From: Struthidea cinerea
Taxonomy: Eukaryota; Chordata; Aves; Passeriformes; Corcoracidae
Assembly: GCA_013397865.1 (NCBI GenBank)
Contig: VZTI01001185.1
Coordinates: 63,149-127,148 of the forward strand
Direction of reading: 5' to 3'
DNA: 64,000 nucleotides
The position numbers were made by a program, and so were the translations under genes. Positions 1 to 15,330 of the stretch are shown one piece after another. Numbering within the stretch: the stretch's first letter is position 1; every line of letters begins with the position of its first letter. The notes below the pieces were generated by a model. It was not told the DNA's origin and did no database searches. It worked only from the letters and a program-made list of their open reading frames with translations.

Positions 1-3000
1 TCCAATTCATTAATTGGGAATCTGCTTCATCTTGGGGTAAAACAGATTCCTGACTGCAACAATGAGCTGCTGCCTCATTTGTCTTTTTCCATGCACTCTT
101 GGCATGCATTAGCAGCAAGGGGCAGGGACAAAGTTTTCCCTCACAGGAGTATGGCTGTCCATCTGTCTAGGCTCAGAGACCTTTGCTTGGTGCAGTAAGG
201 GACTCATTCTTTGCTTGGCCTCTGGCTCCCAAAGCTGGCCAGATGGAGACTTTTCAGTTATGGAAATCTGCAGCAGCAATGCAGTCTGATAATCTTCAGA
301 ACCTGGGGCAGTCATCCCAACCTGGCATGCTGCTGACAAGACACTCTCCACTATACTGCATCTCATGCTTATCTGAAGCATGACAAGAGGGTATCAACAG
401 TTGCTACCAGTCATCATTTTTCTCTGGACTAGAAGAGGAGATTGCATACAGGAAAGCCAGGAACACTGTACTTTTAAGACTTCAAGACATTCTCATGCTG
501 TCAAGACAGGGAACCTGTCTGACCAGTACCTGAGAGGCCCAGATCTTTAGGCTGGCATTGGGACATAAAAACAGTACCAGGAAGTTCAGTTTCTTCATAG
601 CTGGGCTTTCACATCTTGGATGCATAACCATCAGAGGAGGCCATACAGCTGCAGCATTATTGCTATGTTTCCCCACTCTCAAGATTGTTTAATTTGAGAA
701 GCAGTTTTCAGAAATTATAGCAAATATCAACTTAATAATTTGAACACCAAAGGTAACAGCTCATTTTAACAGCTCTCTAAAATAATTTTAGAAGTAGGCC
801 AGGCTGTAGACATCTAAACTAACAGTTGAAAATCAGATGATATGTAAATTTGAACATGATCCACTTCTACTTCCATTTTCCATCTGAACAAGAGGAAATG
901 CATCAATGATCCACTCCTTGGAAAAATCCACACTAGATACCAAAGACTTCGGTATAGGGTGTAAGAATTATTCCACATTAAAAAAAAAGAAAAAGAAGAT
1001 GACATACAGTCAACAAGTCACATTCATTTGCTATTATTTATTCTATACTGTACATGCTGTAAGGAATGAGAATATTATGAGGAATGCAGAAGGAAAGCAG
1101 TCATTTAAACCCAGACAACATAACGCATGTTGAAATAAAGCACGTGTACCAAAGTTTGGACAGATACTCTTCATGCTGGAATGCCCAACTTTTGCATGTA
1201 CATTTGACAGCTTCACTATAGTTAGAATCAAACCCTATTGATCATTATAGTCGAGTCTTCCTAATGATATTCATTATATGACACTATCCAGCTGATTATA
1301 AGTTTTCCATCATTAATACCAGTGGACATTTATGACCAGAAGGGAAAACTAGGAAAACAAGCAAAAAAAGTGTTTCTGTCAATATTTTAATAAATCTGCT
1401 GTTCTGAAATCTACCTTAATTTTGTCAGCACACTGCTGTTGACTTAGGGGTTGCACGATGCATTTTACAGGCTTTGTTAAAGATACTGCATTTTCTCTTT
1501 TAAGGCTCAGAATAAGAGTGCCCTTAAAGATATAAAATCAACTCAAACAAAACAAATGAATGAATTATTAACATCACTTAAATACATATTCAAGGACTGA
1601 GCCAAGTACAAAGTGTCAAAAATACGACTAAAACAAAAATAAAGAATATTCTTCTTGAAGGAATTGATACATTCAGACTATGAAACAAAACACTTTTGTA
1701 AGTCTTCATCAGTGCTGACCATTTGGCTCCAAGTGAAGTTGGTATAAGACAAAACCACTCCACTTCTGAAGCACTTTTGATGACGTGTGCCACAATCAAA
1801 CTGAGAAATCAGACACTCAAGAAAATTTTCTGCCATGCTTCTGGATCTCAGCTCCCTCTTCCAACTTGAGCAGTAAATTCCAGACTGATGACACCGCAAA
1901 ATTAAGTTCACATTTGGGATTCCTGCAGTTACAGCAAAACTTGCTATGCTTTCAGTATAAAAGCATGTGTTTTACATACTTTCACATTACACTGACTTAG
2001 AATTTCAGATCTTTATATACTACAGCAAAATCAGAAACACAACTGCTCCTATACTTACAAGTAATTTTTCCTCCTCCACAGTTTATGCTCACAATCTATT
2101 CTGGAAATTCTTTTAAAAGAAAATGCATGTTTTCTCCACAGGAAGGGTCCCTGTGTGGAGAGTTAATTAAAATGCTAGAAGACCTAGCTCCAGTTAGAGC
2201 ATTTATCAGAACACCCACAGAGGAAGGGCTACCCTATGAAATGCTAAATACATTGTCAACCAGGGATGGGGGTCAAGAAAGATTTTCAAGCCATCTGATG
2301 CTTTGAAAAAAATGTGTACACCTCAGAATCAAAACCCATACTGTCTATGATGGGATGACAGACTTAATCAGGTATTTTATGAACTGCAATAGTTGTTAAT
2401 GCACATTTAGGATGAGTTAAAAAATGAGACTACCCCAATGCATTCACAGAGACTTAATTCATCAGTCAAATACCTACTAATAAAGACAAAGACTATGAAG
2501 GTAAGAACTCTTCCTTTATTTTAGTAAAAGGTTAGAGTAAGAATTGATTTCGAGCATGTATCACATGTAAGAATTCTGGCAAAAAGCAGTTTTTGTAACA
2601 GATGTTACCCTTCCTAACTACTATAAAAAAAAGTGCCGCCAAAAACCTGACCTAAAATAAAAGTTAGTCTACTAAATGCTTGAATATAAGAGCTTTACAT
2701 TTTGAGTTGGACTCCTTTATGGTAAAGATTGTTTCAAAACCTGAATAAGTAATTTTCCAGGCATAAACAAAGAAGGCAAAAAGTAACAAGAGTCAGCTGA
2801 TTTGAAAGACAGTGCTCATAAAAGGTCCAAGCAACTGCCTGCAAGATCTAACATGGTACAGAAGACACTTCTGGACCACAGCCAGTAACAAATAAAAGAA
2901 GAAAACAAAAACAACATCATGAGATTATCTTTTTTCTCCTGTGCAGGTCTGTAGTAGCAGTAAGTATTTAAATGGCTTAGTACTTGATCTTGATAAAGCA

Positions 3001-6000
3001 TTTTCAGCTTGTTGAAACTATCAATTTAAATAAGCAGCTGGTTTCTCTTTTAAGAAAAGGACACAGAAGTGGACAGTTTCAAACCCCCTAAAACCAGACT
3101 ACATAATAGAGGTGAAGAGGACCAAGCAAAGTACTGCTGTTTCCAAAGTATCTCAAGTTAACAAAATTAATTGTTTTACAAGAAATCATAATAGCAGTGT
3201 CCTCTTCTGCACCATGCTAGACCAAGACGTGGTTAACCAGCTTCATTGTTTAACAAAAACATTCACGCTCACCCAGAAATGTCAAGTTAGGTTCTTTACC
3301 TTAAAACAGTAACAGCAAATTGCCCTGCGTGTCAACACAAATTAATTTTTTAAACAGAGATTCTTGCCTTCTGTCTTCACAACGTGAGCTAAACAGTTAT
3401 TTTCTTAATATTTACAGGATAACTCTCTACAGGAAGGATCTGAGCATGTCCTGCAAATCTCAACAGATAATGGCATAAAGAATGTCAATTACATTTACTG
3501 CTACTCTATGAGATAACCTGAGGGCATCAGAAAATCAAGATTTTTTCAGGTATGAGATCCCATTAGTTAGATTACACACAGTTTGAGAAAAATCACATTC
3601 CATCAAGCACAGGACTGGTATCTACTATCTAATGCCAATCAGTAATAAGTTATTTCCTTAATTAAAAATAAATGCCTGAGGGATATTGATAGCAAACACA
3701 GTTGATTAGGTTGAAGGCTTATGTCAATATAAGACATTTGATATTATAAATAAGCAGCACATGTATGCCTGATGTTATTCTGCAAACAATCGATACAACA
3801 CATTTTAAGTGAATCGGGAATCAGATTATATATGGATTTCAAGAATGAAGTGTGAATCATCAACTGGTTACAGTAAACTTTTAGCCACTGATTAAAGATA
3901 CCACTGTGAATAATGTTAGCTTATCAAAAGACTCAAGTGTGGACAAGCAGCAACGTTGGAGAACAGCAACTCTGATAAGCCTGGTACAGTCAATAGTATT
4001 CTTCCATGAGCCACTGCAAGGTCATATCTCTAGAAGCAGCAGAAGCAGAGTACAAACATTTTTATAGGCCAGTTTCAGAAGTACTTGGATATGTACTAAT
4101 TATAAATCGTCAGATAAACAAATTCAAAAAATAAAACCAATGCTTCCTGCAGAAAATAAATACAAACACCATTAAAGCAGGCACTGCCCGTTTCTGACAC
4201 ATTGGAAAAAACAGTCAGACGAGCAATAGGCGATGAGCACATTTAGCTTTTAAAGAATATATTCCAGACTGTTTTCTTTCAAGGAAAGGAGTAACTGTAG
4301 CTGTGATTTACAGCTTCCAACCCAGTAGAAACTGAAGTTGATGGGTGGGACAATGTATGTCCTATTCTGAACTAGGGTTCAAAACAGTAACACTGCTTGA
4401 ACATTTAGTATAATATTCACATTGAAATTCAAGCAACTTACTAGTTTACAGCACAGAGACTGTGAGGAAGTGAAATGATGTCTTGGTTACATATATAGTC
4501 AAACGGAAAAATCTTAGTAGTCACTTCTGGACTTTAGTCTAATTATTCATAAACTCCTGAAGTCTGCTCCATTGTCTGATTGCTTATCTCAAGCTGATGA
4601 AACAGATAGCAATACCAAAGTTTTTATCAGTCTAACTTTAGAGAGAACTGTGTTAGGGAATAAAGGACTGAACTCAAAAGATGCTGTCTATTTATTTATG
4701 TGGAACTCAGTAGTATCTTCAAATTGTTTTTTTCTGAGCTAAAATTAAGAGAGATTAATTCAACATTTCTTTACCCATAATCTGAACAGCCAATTAATTT
4801 AAGTTTCTAGCTACTCTTTTATCAGATTATCTAATTATCTTTCATCAGGGAATCAGGATACAGAATACATATGAAAAAAAGCTCCTACCAACAATCCCAA
4901 AACAGCTGAAATTCTTACTTTTAAGAGTAAGGGTAGAACGGAAAAACAAAAAGAAAACGTTTGCTCCCACACTCGTCCAGCCATCTTCATCTTAAGAGAA
5001 ACACTGTTATTAAGAAAAGGTTACATTTCAGTGGCAGTCAGCATAGTAGAACGTACTGATGTTATGCTGTTTCGGCTTGAGAAGGTTATGTATTTGTTCT
5101 GTCCTGCACACAATCTACATGTACTAGAACAGGAGGTGCTGCAGAACCTTGGCAGACTGTGACATTGCTCGCACAACCAAAGCACAAAAACCCAGAGGAA
5201 CTGTGGTATTAAGATGAATGGCCTCCCCCTAGAGCAGAACAAGGTATTAACAGGTACTTGCTCTTAAGCATTGCATAGGGAATCCGACCAAGCGTGGAAC
5301 AACTGCTCATTCTACTTCAGAACATCAGAGCCCCTATTTCCTTTTCCTGAAACAGCTGGACCAGGAGCACGAGTAGTGGTACTTGTTCATAGTATGAAGC
5401 AGCATGAAAAGATAGTCCCATCTTCCCTGCCCTAATCCTTCTCTAGCATATCTGAAAGGCTGTTTGACCTTTTACTGCATCGCTTTAGCTTTTCCTGACA
5501 TATTAGAAAGCATTAATTCAGTCTCTGGCAGATCACATATCTGTGAATCTGCTTTAATTAGACAAGGACTACTGCCAAATGTTAGTCGATTTGGACTCGA
5601 GTGCTCTTCAGGTGATCCTTTCTGCATTAAACTGTGAGCAACTTCTCATATTCAAAACTACTCTCTCCATTTCAGCTTTTCCATGAAACAGTTTTCCTTC
5701 CACCTCTGGTGCTTCAAAGACATAGCTGACATACTCCTGGAGCCAGGATCCCCTGACAGAGGAGAGTTCTGCACATCACAAGCCAAACACCACTGCAGGC
5801 AGTTTTTTGTTCTTTTCCCCCTGCCTCTGCTGAGCCAACATTTTCACCTCTATACACAGAGTTAAGAAGTAGAAGGCCCTCAGAGTGAATATGTAGCCCC
5901 CTAAAATATTATTGTAGTTTCCCCATTTAAAAAACCCAAACCCTAAAATGAACAACACACCAACTGAACTGTTTCAATAGTATTTAAGTTGGAAAGACAC

Positions 6001-9000
6001 TACTGAACAGACAAGCTCATGAAATCAGATGTCACACTGAGTGGAATAAGAAAACCTGAGGGAGCAGCAATAGAATTTGGAATAACAGCTTTATGCCCTT
6101 GAGGTGCGCAAGGAACCTCATGGAAGAGTGACTGTTATGGCTCCTGATCTGGAAGCAAGATGTCTGGAAGCACAGCATCAAGCTCACTCTAGTGTTTCTC
6201 TACTGGTCTTCTATTAAGACAAAATAAATGCTTTACAACACTGAAGAATCACAGAGAGTGTAAAAATATTCCCAAAATTAGGAAGAAAAACGTATTTTCC
6301 AAAAGGAACCATGCATGGCAGTTATTTAAATACAGCTTGTTATCCAGTCTTTCTCCAAATTTCAAAAGCTTGTGTTTCCCTCTCGGTGCTATTTCATCTG
6401 CAGGGACAATCCAGATTAATATGAATTTGAAGTACACCACTGTTAAACAAAACAAAGCCATCAGAATTTACATGACAGATGGGTAGTTGGTTGGTTGGTA
6501 GGGAGTTTTTTGCTCCCCTCACCCCATCCCAAGTGTGAGAAAATGCTCTAAAGAATTTGAGATTTCTGATCTTCTTTCAAAACATTAAATCAAAGGAAGA
6601 CCAACTACTCAATCTAAACCAGAATTATTGTCCGGTAGTTCCCATCTGTTTTCATTCATGCAAATATTTTCAAGGGATAAAAGCAAAACATTTGAACAGC
6701 TACTCTTCTGCCTTAAGACACGCTCACAAGTCAGTAGGTCCAATCAATAAAAGGATCTGAAAGTCATCTTAAGTTATAGCCTGTCCTTCATCCCATTTTC
6801 CTGGTTGTTTATACATGACTAAGTTGCACAGCATCACACATAACAGTACCAAAATATAGAATACTATCAGGTTCTGAAGCACAGCTGAAGCAGAAGAACG
6901 GCTCATACACATCAAGGAATTTTTAAATGTATTCAGTTTTTAGTATTAGGTGATCAAATGACTAAATTAAATTAAAAGAGACACATTACAAGATGTAAAT
7001 ACCTCCCACAGCATCTTCCCACTTAGAGAGTATTTTTGCCTATTTAAAAATTAGATTTAAAAAAAAAGCAAACAAACCAAACTCGACCAAAACCTTAGAA
7101 AAACCCCAAAAAAACAAAACCTCCCCCAAACTCTTTAATCATATCTTTTCAGATTATTAATACTGCATATGTCCTTTATACAAATTATTATACTCTTCTG
7201 CATTTTAGTTTAATAGTTTATATAAGAACGTAAAAAAGAAAAAATACATCTTTGCAAAGGCTGACACATGTTAGAAGTGTTTAATATCATGTTCCTATCT
7301 CTGCTAGACAGTGAATTAGACAAATACAGGAAGCTCAGAGCAGGCAGAAGATAACACCCTAAGTCTATTTTGTAATTCAAACGTCCAGTGAGTCAAAGGA
7401 TGAAAAAAGGCAATCTTGTTACAGAATCCATTACACTTGCCCTGTGCTTATGAAGATTTAAGGCTATGAGATATGCAAGGACATAATCCAGCCACATATT
7501 CGTGAAGGTTGGTTTATCTCACCTGGGCTCCTCAGAGCAATCTCCTGCATTTTACAAGAACTTCAGTGGCCGTGTGTGCATGCACAGACACGTGTGCACA
7601 TCTATCTGAAAAAGTATCATTTGGAATAGAAGACGATTCTACAACCAGTAAGAAAAATTAATTCAAACATGAACCTGGAACGAGTGCTTTCACCTAAGTA
7701 AAGAAAGTAACTTGCTTTTGTTGTAGCTTAGTCCTCCACATGTGAGGCATTTGGGAAAATTAAGATGATTCTGAAGAAGGCACTGCCTTAACACCATGAA
7801 GTGCATTCTGCATTTGCTCCAAGACACAGAATGATTAATCCCCTGTAGTTAAGAGAATTGCATAGCAGAGTTGGCAGAGTCTCAGCAACATTCACGACAG
7901 TTTTCAATAAAAGATTAAGTTGCTCAATATAAATTACACTTGCACACAATACTAAGGATCCATGTTCACCCACACTTTTGGCAGGTTAACATAGCCTTCA
8001 TTCTTCATGATGGAAAAATTCAACTCTTCCTTATCCATTTTAACCCACAGATGACAAATTAAACACAGACTGTATTACATGTATCAAAAAGTACGCATTT
8101 TCAAATTCAGGAAGAGAGGCTGGGGGTGAGGAAACGATACCCACAGAGAGCGAGGACTCAATTTATTGTCGGGTTTTTATTACAGATGTTTCTCAGCCTG
8201 CTGCATTGCATGCCTGCTTTATCTCCATTGCATGCACTAACCCAAATCACAGAAGGAATGGTCTCATTTTCTGAAGACAAACCAGATAATTTAATTGAAT
8301 TGACGTCTGAGAAGAGCTTCCTTTTTGCCCTTTAAAGGAATGAAGTCCTCTTAAAAAAAACTGTTAAAAGTGTATTGTCTGTCGTAGAAAAAGTGAAAGA
8401 CTTTTCAGTTTTTTTTCTTTTTATTTTAAATACTTAGGGGAAAAAAACCCTTCTACTTTTAAACAGCTTTAAGCTGCAAAATGCATGTTGCTCCCACATG
8501 ATGTAAATTCTTCTCTAAAATAAAGATAATAGCATAGAATTTTAAATTCTACCTACATCTGACTTACTGCAGTAATGGTATTTTCAGAAGGAATAATTTA
8601 TTATTCTTGAAACCTAACATTACCTAAAATATAAGTGGGATTTATAATTCTTCAAATTTAAGTTTAAAACCAAACAAATGTAAAACAGCAGATTCTGAGG
8701 AGGCAATTCAAGCTTTACTTCAAAGAGATCTTATCAGCTAAGATGTTCTACTACAGGTGATTGATGTTACGACTTATGTTACACACATTAATTAGCAGCT
8801 TTTTTCTCGGATTTTTTGATCTTCTGCACATGAATGCAGAAAAAGAAAATAATAAAAACTTTCCTACATAGTTTTTACCTATTCTGGTCCCAAACAGCAC
8901 ACATTTTCTTCTTCATACAGTTTAAGTTCTTAAAGTTTTATTTAATGTTAGTGTGCAGACAAATCACAAGACACAGGAGTTTCACACATACATTCACACA

Positions 9001-12000
9001 GTGCTACAGGGATAATATGAAATATGCTAGTCAGTGTACTTAACATGCTCATCCACTCTTGGAAAAATATGATGTGCACAGGCCAGACACAAGGCTGCAT
9101 TTCTTCCAGATCCTGCACTCCTGGGTATTTAAAAAGCACGCAAACAAATCCCACCTACCTTGTTGATTTATGTTATTATCAGTTAAAAGAAAACATCCAA
9201 AGTATTAAAAAAAAACAACCCTAGAACAGTTGTCTGACAGACTGTTGTAAGTAATGGCACAGTAAGACAAAGCTTCTGCCCAGGAAGTGAAAGCTGTGTT
9301 GATGACTCCAACCCAACAAAACTCGCACAGGGCTGAATAACCACGCAAGGCTGCAAATCTCAACCATTCCCGGCAGATTTTAACTATCTACAAAAGGCTT
9401 TTTTTTATTAAGAATATAGTAAGTAATAACTACCGGTATACATTTCCGTCTCTAAAAATAGATCTCTATCTTTGATGAAGGGCCAATTTCAGACTTTTTT
9501 GGACCACGGCACCAGTCGATGGACTGAGTAACTACTGCTCTATGCTTGTTTTACTAACCTGTTCAACCCATCAAGCATCCACTTTAAGAAGAGCCTCTTA
9601 CTGGCGATTACCAGAGATCCAAACCACAAAGAATTTAAGAAAACACTAGAAGGTATGGTCAAGACTTCCCCAGTGCAAAATGGTAACTCATAAGATTCTA
9701 TCCCTTTTACGTGAGAGTAAGCGACAGCTCTGTTATCTTATTTACACCATTTTGTTTCTCTACTGCTGTTCAAAAATCCGCAGAGAAGAACCATTTCCAC
9801 ACCACTCAGCAAAGGCAAAATGTTTCTAGAACAGGTATAAGTATCAAATAAATTAAACTTTGTAAGCAGAAGGCAGGCCAGGTTTCTCTCACAGTTCAGA
9901 CAGACTGCTGGATTAAAAAAAAGGATAATTTTTTAAAAAATTAATTCAACTTTACAAGCTCAAATGGTACCTGAACTTGAAAAAATAAGTGGAGGGAAGC
10001 CATGATTTTACGAAAACCCCCCCACCATTAAGTATTTCCCCAAATTTGTAGTTGCACTGTGTCAAAAATGAAAAAATGAAAGAAAAAGAAATTGGGTGTA
10101 TGGGTTGGGCAGTACAAAGGGATGAACACGGGAACAATGTTTCAAATTGTATTTCTTCTACACTGTGGTGGGGGGAAAAGGCATGGGGAAAGGGAAAATA
10201 AATGTTCAAATCCAGGAGTTTTACATACTCTTTAAAATGTCAGCAGTCAAGAAGTTACAGTGGCAATGGGACCTTAAAGTGACATAGAACACACCTGCGA
10301 AGTTTGCTAAATTAAGACACTGCATTCCAATAAGCATTCGTGGAATACATGCTGATACACAAAGCTTGCTTAATAACTGAAAGTTCTAATTAACAGCTGC
10401 AGAACCCACCCTTCCACAGCAGTTAAAGCCTCCCAGTACTGCTACACTTAAGACAAGGAAAAAATGAAATAGTTCTTTTTTTTCTTAAATATGAAGTGAT
10501 TAAAGATAAGCAAAATCAATCAAAGAATGGAAATAAGTTAAAACACCTAAATATGGGCTAAATCAAATTAGTTTTTAATTTACAGATAAAGAAAAGCTAA
10601 GTATTGTAAATCAGGGACTGCTTTCCGTTTTTTCAGGTTTAAAAAATCCCCTAAGCACTGATTCCCAAATGTCCTGAGGACTTCTGCCTGCTGGTTTCTT
10701 CATCTGCAAGGAGTGCATATCCCACTTCTTGTGATGCCGTAAGTTACAACAAAAGCAGAAGAGCATTTGGAAAAGACATGCAAATTATGCAAAGGATTAG
10801 AGATTATAAAACCCATTTGCATTATTACATTGGTCAGTATTTGCAGCCTGGGATTTCAAAGTCCTGAAAATATCTGTTCCTACCAAATATCTGTGCATTA
10901 TCTCCATGTTAGAAGTAGCTGGCTGTAAGGATCCTAAATATGCCAAGCTCACTTACAGACCAGGGAGGGAGTAATCTCTGGTGGTAAGAGAAGAACACCT
11001 CAAGCATTCAACCTCATGCAGACACAGGGAAAGCATCACCACATCAAGCTAAACTACATTCAGGTATTTATCAAAAAGCATGAGTTGACACTATATACAA
11101 GTTAAAATTGAAGTTTTTTTAAAATAAAATTTATTAGCCTTAAGATTTAAAATGGGCTTGAAGATGTATGATGAACTTAAAGATTTGCTGATGCAGAATA
11201 TATATGAGACTGCAATTTTAGTCAAAAGCCACTGTCAGACCAGAAACGCTCTTTGCAACAAAAAGTTTATTTCTGACAACAGTCACTAGGTGCATAGTTA
11301 AGAAAAGAAAAAAACCCAGTACTTCTGTTACACACCTCTGAGCTTTCTGGGATCTCCTACGTAGGAGTTTCCCAAGCTTGACAAGGCATCTTTGTGTTTG
11401 ATTTCCACCAATTCAGAGGAACTACGTTTTTTGGTATGTTTTTTATACTTTTGTACATGAACATCACCAAACATATCTAAATTTCACTATCAAGTCAGTA
11501 CTTAAATATCACATAAGTAGTTCCAGTACCTTTTAAGTGAAGAAAATTACTATCTCTGTTTCCTCTCCCTCAATCCCTATATCATTAGTTTCAGTTTCTG
11601 TTGAACAGAAAAGCTTTTACTCAGAACACTTTCAGTTTCAGTTTAGCAGGGAAGTGTAAAACTATGTGTTCTGCTTGAGAAAGTCATCCAAAGTTAGGAC
11701 AGCAACCAAGAGTCAGGGTAAGTGGAAAAAATAGGAGTCTGAGGTTGGAAGACAACAGCTCTCTAGGAAAAAAAAAAAAAATCCATCTATGGCTTACTTC
11801 AACATTACATGAGCCTTAATTATACCACAATGGTTAGCACTCTGTTTAAAGCCAACTCCCCTTCGCCCCACTTACTCACAAAATAGTTTAAAATATGAGA
11901 CTGGAAATGAGAACGTAAATTGCTTCTATAAAGTGACTTGTAATGTTTCTACAGTTTCTAGGAAATCAGAAGCCAAAACAGTCTTGCAGAAGTGACTGCA

Positions 12001-15000
12001 ATTCTCTGGAAAAAAGACCTAGCAGAAAACAAGACAGAAACCAAAGCTACAAAACTCTGATCAAGCCCTGCAAATTTGTTCAATAAATATGTATGCTTAA
12101 AAATATCCTCATCTCAGGGTTACTAAAAGCATCCTAAGAATTCTGCACAGATGAACACTTCACTTATAAAAAGAAATAAAAACCCCCACAAATAATACAG
12201 CACCCAATAAACAATTCAGTTCCTTGTATTTTGAATTGAATAATCAATTTATTGTATCTTTAAAGTGGATGTTAAGCAAGAAACAGCCAATTGTGGTGGA
12301 AAGCCAGAAGTGGGTTCTTCCTCTTTCAGAAGAAAAACAAATAGACCCAAACCATGTTTGCTGTCACTTCAGTGCACCAGTAAAGCCTCTGCATCACAGC
12401 TACAGCCACCTGATACTTAAACACCTATTTATGTGGGAGGCACAGAGAGCTGATCGTGAGCACTTACCACACACCCCCCCTTCCACAATCACTGGTTATG
12501 AAAAAACACATTAAGTGCTTCTGAATGTAGGTTAGGGGAGAGTGTCAAAACATCATGTGCACCACGAGACATTAGTTGGGGGGAAGCTGTGACAGGCAAG
12601 AAAAGGTTCTTTGAGAGATATTTACCAACATACATTAAAAAAAGCCTTTGAGACGTCATAATGCCTTCATAACTTATATGCACAGCTCATAACAAAGCTG
12701 ATTGTTTTCATTTGACATAATAAAAGAATGAGTGTGCTTTTAAGGAAAGGCCATTTTCAAACATTTGTAGAAGCTTCTCTTCTAATATACTGCTTATTTA
12801 GACTCTAGAGATTCTTAGTATTCTTAGACTAGTGCATTTATTTGCATACCCTTTTGATATCTAATAGTAGCTCCTTAAAATATACACTGTATTTTTCTCT
12901 AAAATTTCAATAATATCCTCTAAACTTGCCCCAGTAAACGCACGAGACATACAAGGAAAAACCAAAATGAGGCTATTATTTACAAACTTGTGTTTAAAAA
13001 AAGAAACACAAAGCCCACACCAACGCTGTTGCTCAACTTTGTTCTGTGATGGTGCTCTGCTGTCACTGCATTCACCATTTCACCTCTGCTGTGCATTTCC
13101 TCCATGTTGATGTACAAAAATATTTCTCCTCTCTCTAGCAAAGGTACGCTTTTCAGGTTCACTCTGCCAGGAAGACCTTAGGGACAGGGACCCAGTTATT
13201 TACAACTTGAAATGCTGTAAAATATCAGGCTGGTCATATTCTTTATTCTGAAAGATCTTTGTGTACATTCTAAGTCTTTTCCTCTGTGCAAGACTGAAAC
13301 CTATTACCTTGTGCAGTGCAATTTTGCTTTACTCCTTCTCTGACAAACAAACCCTTCCCTGTTCTAAATAATTTCCTCTTATCTAGAGCAGCTTTTCCAC
13401 TATTCTCAAACAGCAACACAAAGCACCTGCAGCTCTGCCTACATCCAAATGAAACATTTAAGTCAGGACCTGATCTGCCAGGCCTGAAACAATAATCCAG
13501 CATTTCCTCCCAGAAATACGGAGATCAAGAGAATCTTTTTTGATTATGACACAAATTTTATACAAAATTCAACGCAGGGAGTCTTAGGAGTGTTGAGTTT
13601 CTTTTAGGGTGCCAAAGGTCAGAGATGATTTATTTTTCGAATGGTATTGTTTCTGAACAGGTGTTTACTGCTCTGGTTTACTATGACAACCACCCATGCT
13701 ATAGACTACACACAGTATCTATTTGTTAGAATTCTTTTGTTCAAGCAATGACAATGCTCTCCAGAGGAACGCCACCAACCAGGATCTCTGCCTTCTTGCA
13801 GCCATACTAGTCACAACACACTTTCAGATGCTTCAGGAAGAAAAAAACATCAAAATTTTTAATATTTCATTAAAAAAAGGTGTATTGAAGAGTTAAATAC
13901 TGCAACAATTCAAGAATCAGAAGAAACATTTTATTACTACTAATAATAATTCCAGGGAGTATGAATTACATGTTCTTCCTCCTTCCTTTTTACCAGCTGC
14001 ACTAGTATCCTACAAGCTGGTATTTTATGGGTAATAATAAAGCCCATTTGTTTTCTGGAAGTGGAGCACTACGGTTCTGGCAAACATTGCTTATACCTTT
14101 TGTCCACTGCTGTATTTCTTATTTTCTCCTCCCCTTACCCACCAAAGGGAATGAAGGAATCCAGTAAAACAGAAACAGAATTTTATAAAGAAGGATGTAA
14201 AGACTACCCCAAATCTGGAATGCACTTAGATAAGCAACAAAACTCCGTACCACGCAACTTTATGAGAACAGGCAATGCAAGCTAACGGAAAAGCAAATCA
14301 GTATTTTCATGCTAACAGAAAACAGAGATTTATGACCACAGCTACGAGGCCAAATAAGCCCTCTGCTCAGACCATAAAAAAAAAGCCCTGCAGTATGACT
14401 GTTCTGTTTCCTGCAGGAAATGAGATGCTTGTATTAGATACCCCTGTGGTTTTCATACTGTAAATGTATCAGCTGGTATAAATCCTCTGGAGAGGACTAT
14501 TAACTAATGCTTAGAAAGAGCAGTGGCAATAGCAGACTGCACGTAGCACCTCAGAGAAGAGGGGACAAAAGCTGACAAGTCTTCCCTAAAAAATCTGAGG
14601 GCCAACAGCTGAAGAACACATCTTGTAGTAGAGGCGATGTCTGAGGAATGTACATACCTACATCCGCTTATTTCCCCTTACACCGCTCACTGCTTCTTTA
14701 AATAAGGAGCCTATTGCTCATCACCACTCCTCTCATTTAGGAGCCTCAAGCCGCTCCTCATTAAACCATCCCTGGTCACACGCGGCACAGGAGGACCGGC
14801 CACAGGCTACACACATCTTGTGCATGGCCATTTTTCGTCCTTTCTACTGTGCTTTTAAAATTTTTTTTGTTAATGTTTCCGAGTTGCGAGGGCGCTGAGC
14901 GAAGTTCCCGCCGCGGGCGATGGGGCAGCCCCCGCCCGAGCAGGGTTCCTCTCCCCGGGAAGACCCCGCTGCTCCCCCATCCGCATCGCTGCCGCCCGCC

Positions 15001-15330
15001 CGCCTGGGTGGAGCCGCTCGCCCTCGCCCGACAAGCGCCGATCGTGTTCTCCATTGCAAAACCACTGCCAGGGCCAGAAGCGGGGAGGAGAGACCAGGGG
15101 GAGGAGGAAGGGAAAAGAAGGTGTAAACCTGTCTGCGGGAGAGCCCGGGGATAGACGCCCGGGAGGGCGGGAGGGCAGGGCCGGGGAGGGGGGCAGCGGG
15201 GAGACAAAGGAGGGATGGAGGGTGCCCAAGGAAAACAGGGGAAGCCGGGGAGGGGGCGCTGCCGGGGAGCCCCGCGGGGCACCTGCCCGCCCCGGCACAC
15301 CCCCGCACAGACACACACACACACACGTAC
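1..15330 (-). other. GNAL: GNAL intron 1 (partial), no further exon recognised
   Basis: This is the sequence downstream of the GNAL exon 1 donor on the minus strand. It is AT-rich with A/C-rich low-complexity runs, for example near 7050-7130. I looked for the exon 2 peptide region (GESGKSTIVKQM-like), for a short-isoform first exon (REANKKIEKQL-like) and for the intronless CHMP1B gene that sits in a GNAL intron in mammals, and saw none. Reading frames here are all under about 100 codons, overlap on opposite strands and resemble nothing I know. No CR1 fragment was recognised in this part. Confidence 0.6.
15309..15326. repeat. (CA)n/(TG)n microsatellite next to the splice donor
   Basis: A run of alternating AC on the plus strand (TG on the GNAL sense strand) begins about 4 bases inside the intron. 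In the transcript it is a GU repeat directly after the 5' splice site. Confidence 0.9.

Noticed and set aside
2085..2306. 73-codon plus-strand frame with a protein-like C-terminus
   Set aside because: No homologue is recognised and there is no splice context. It lies on the strand opposite to GNAL inside its intron, so it is most likely chance.
7040..7135. A/C-rich tract that could be read as a retrocopy tail
   Set aside because: It is mixed A and C low complexity without any recognisable gene copy beside it.
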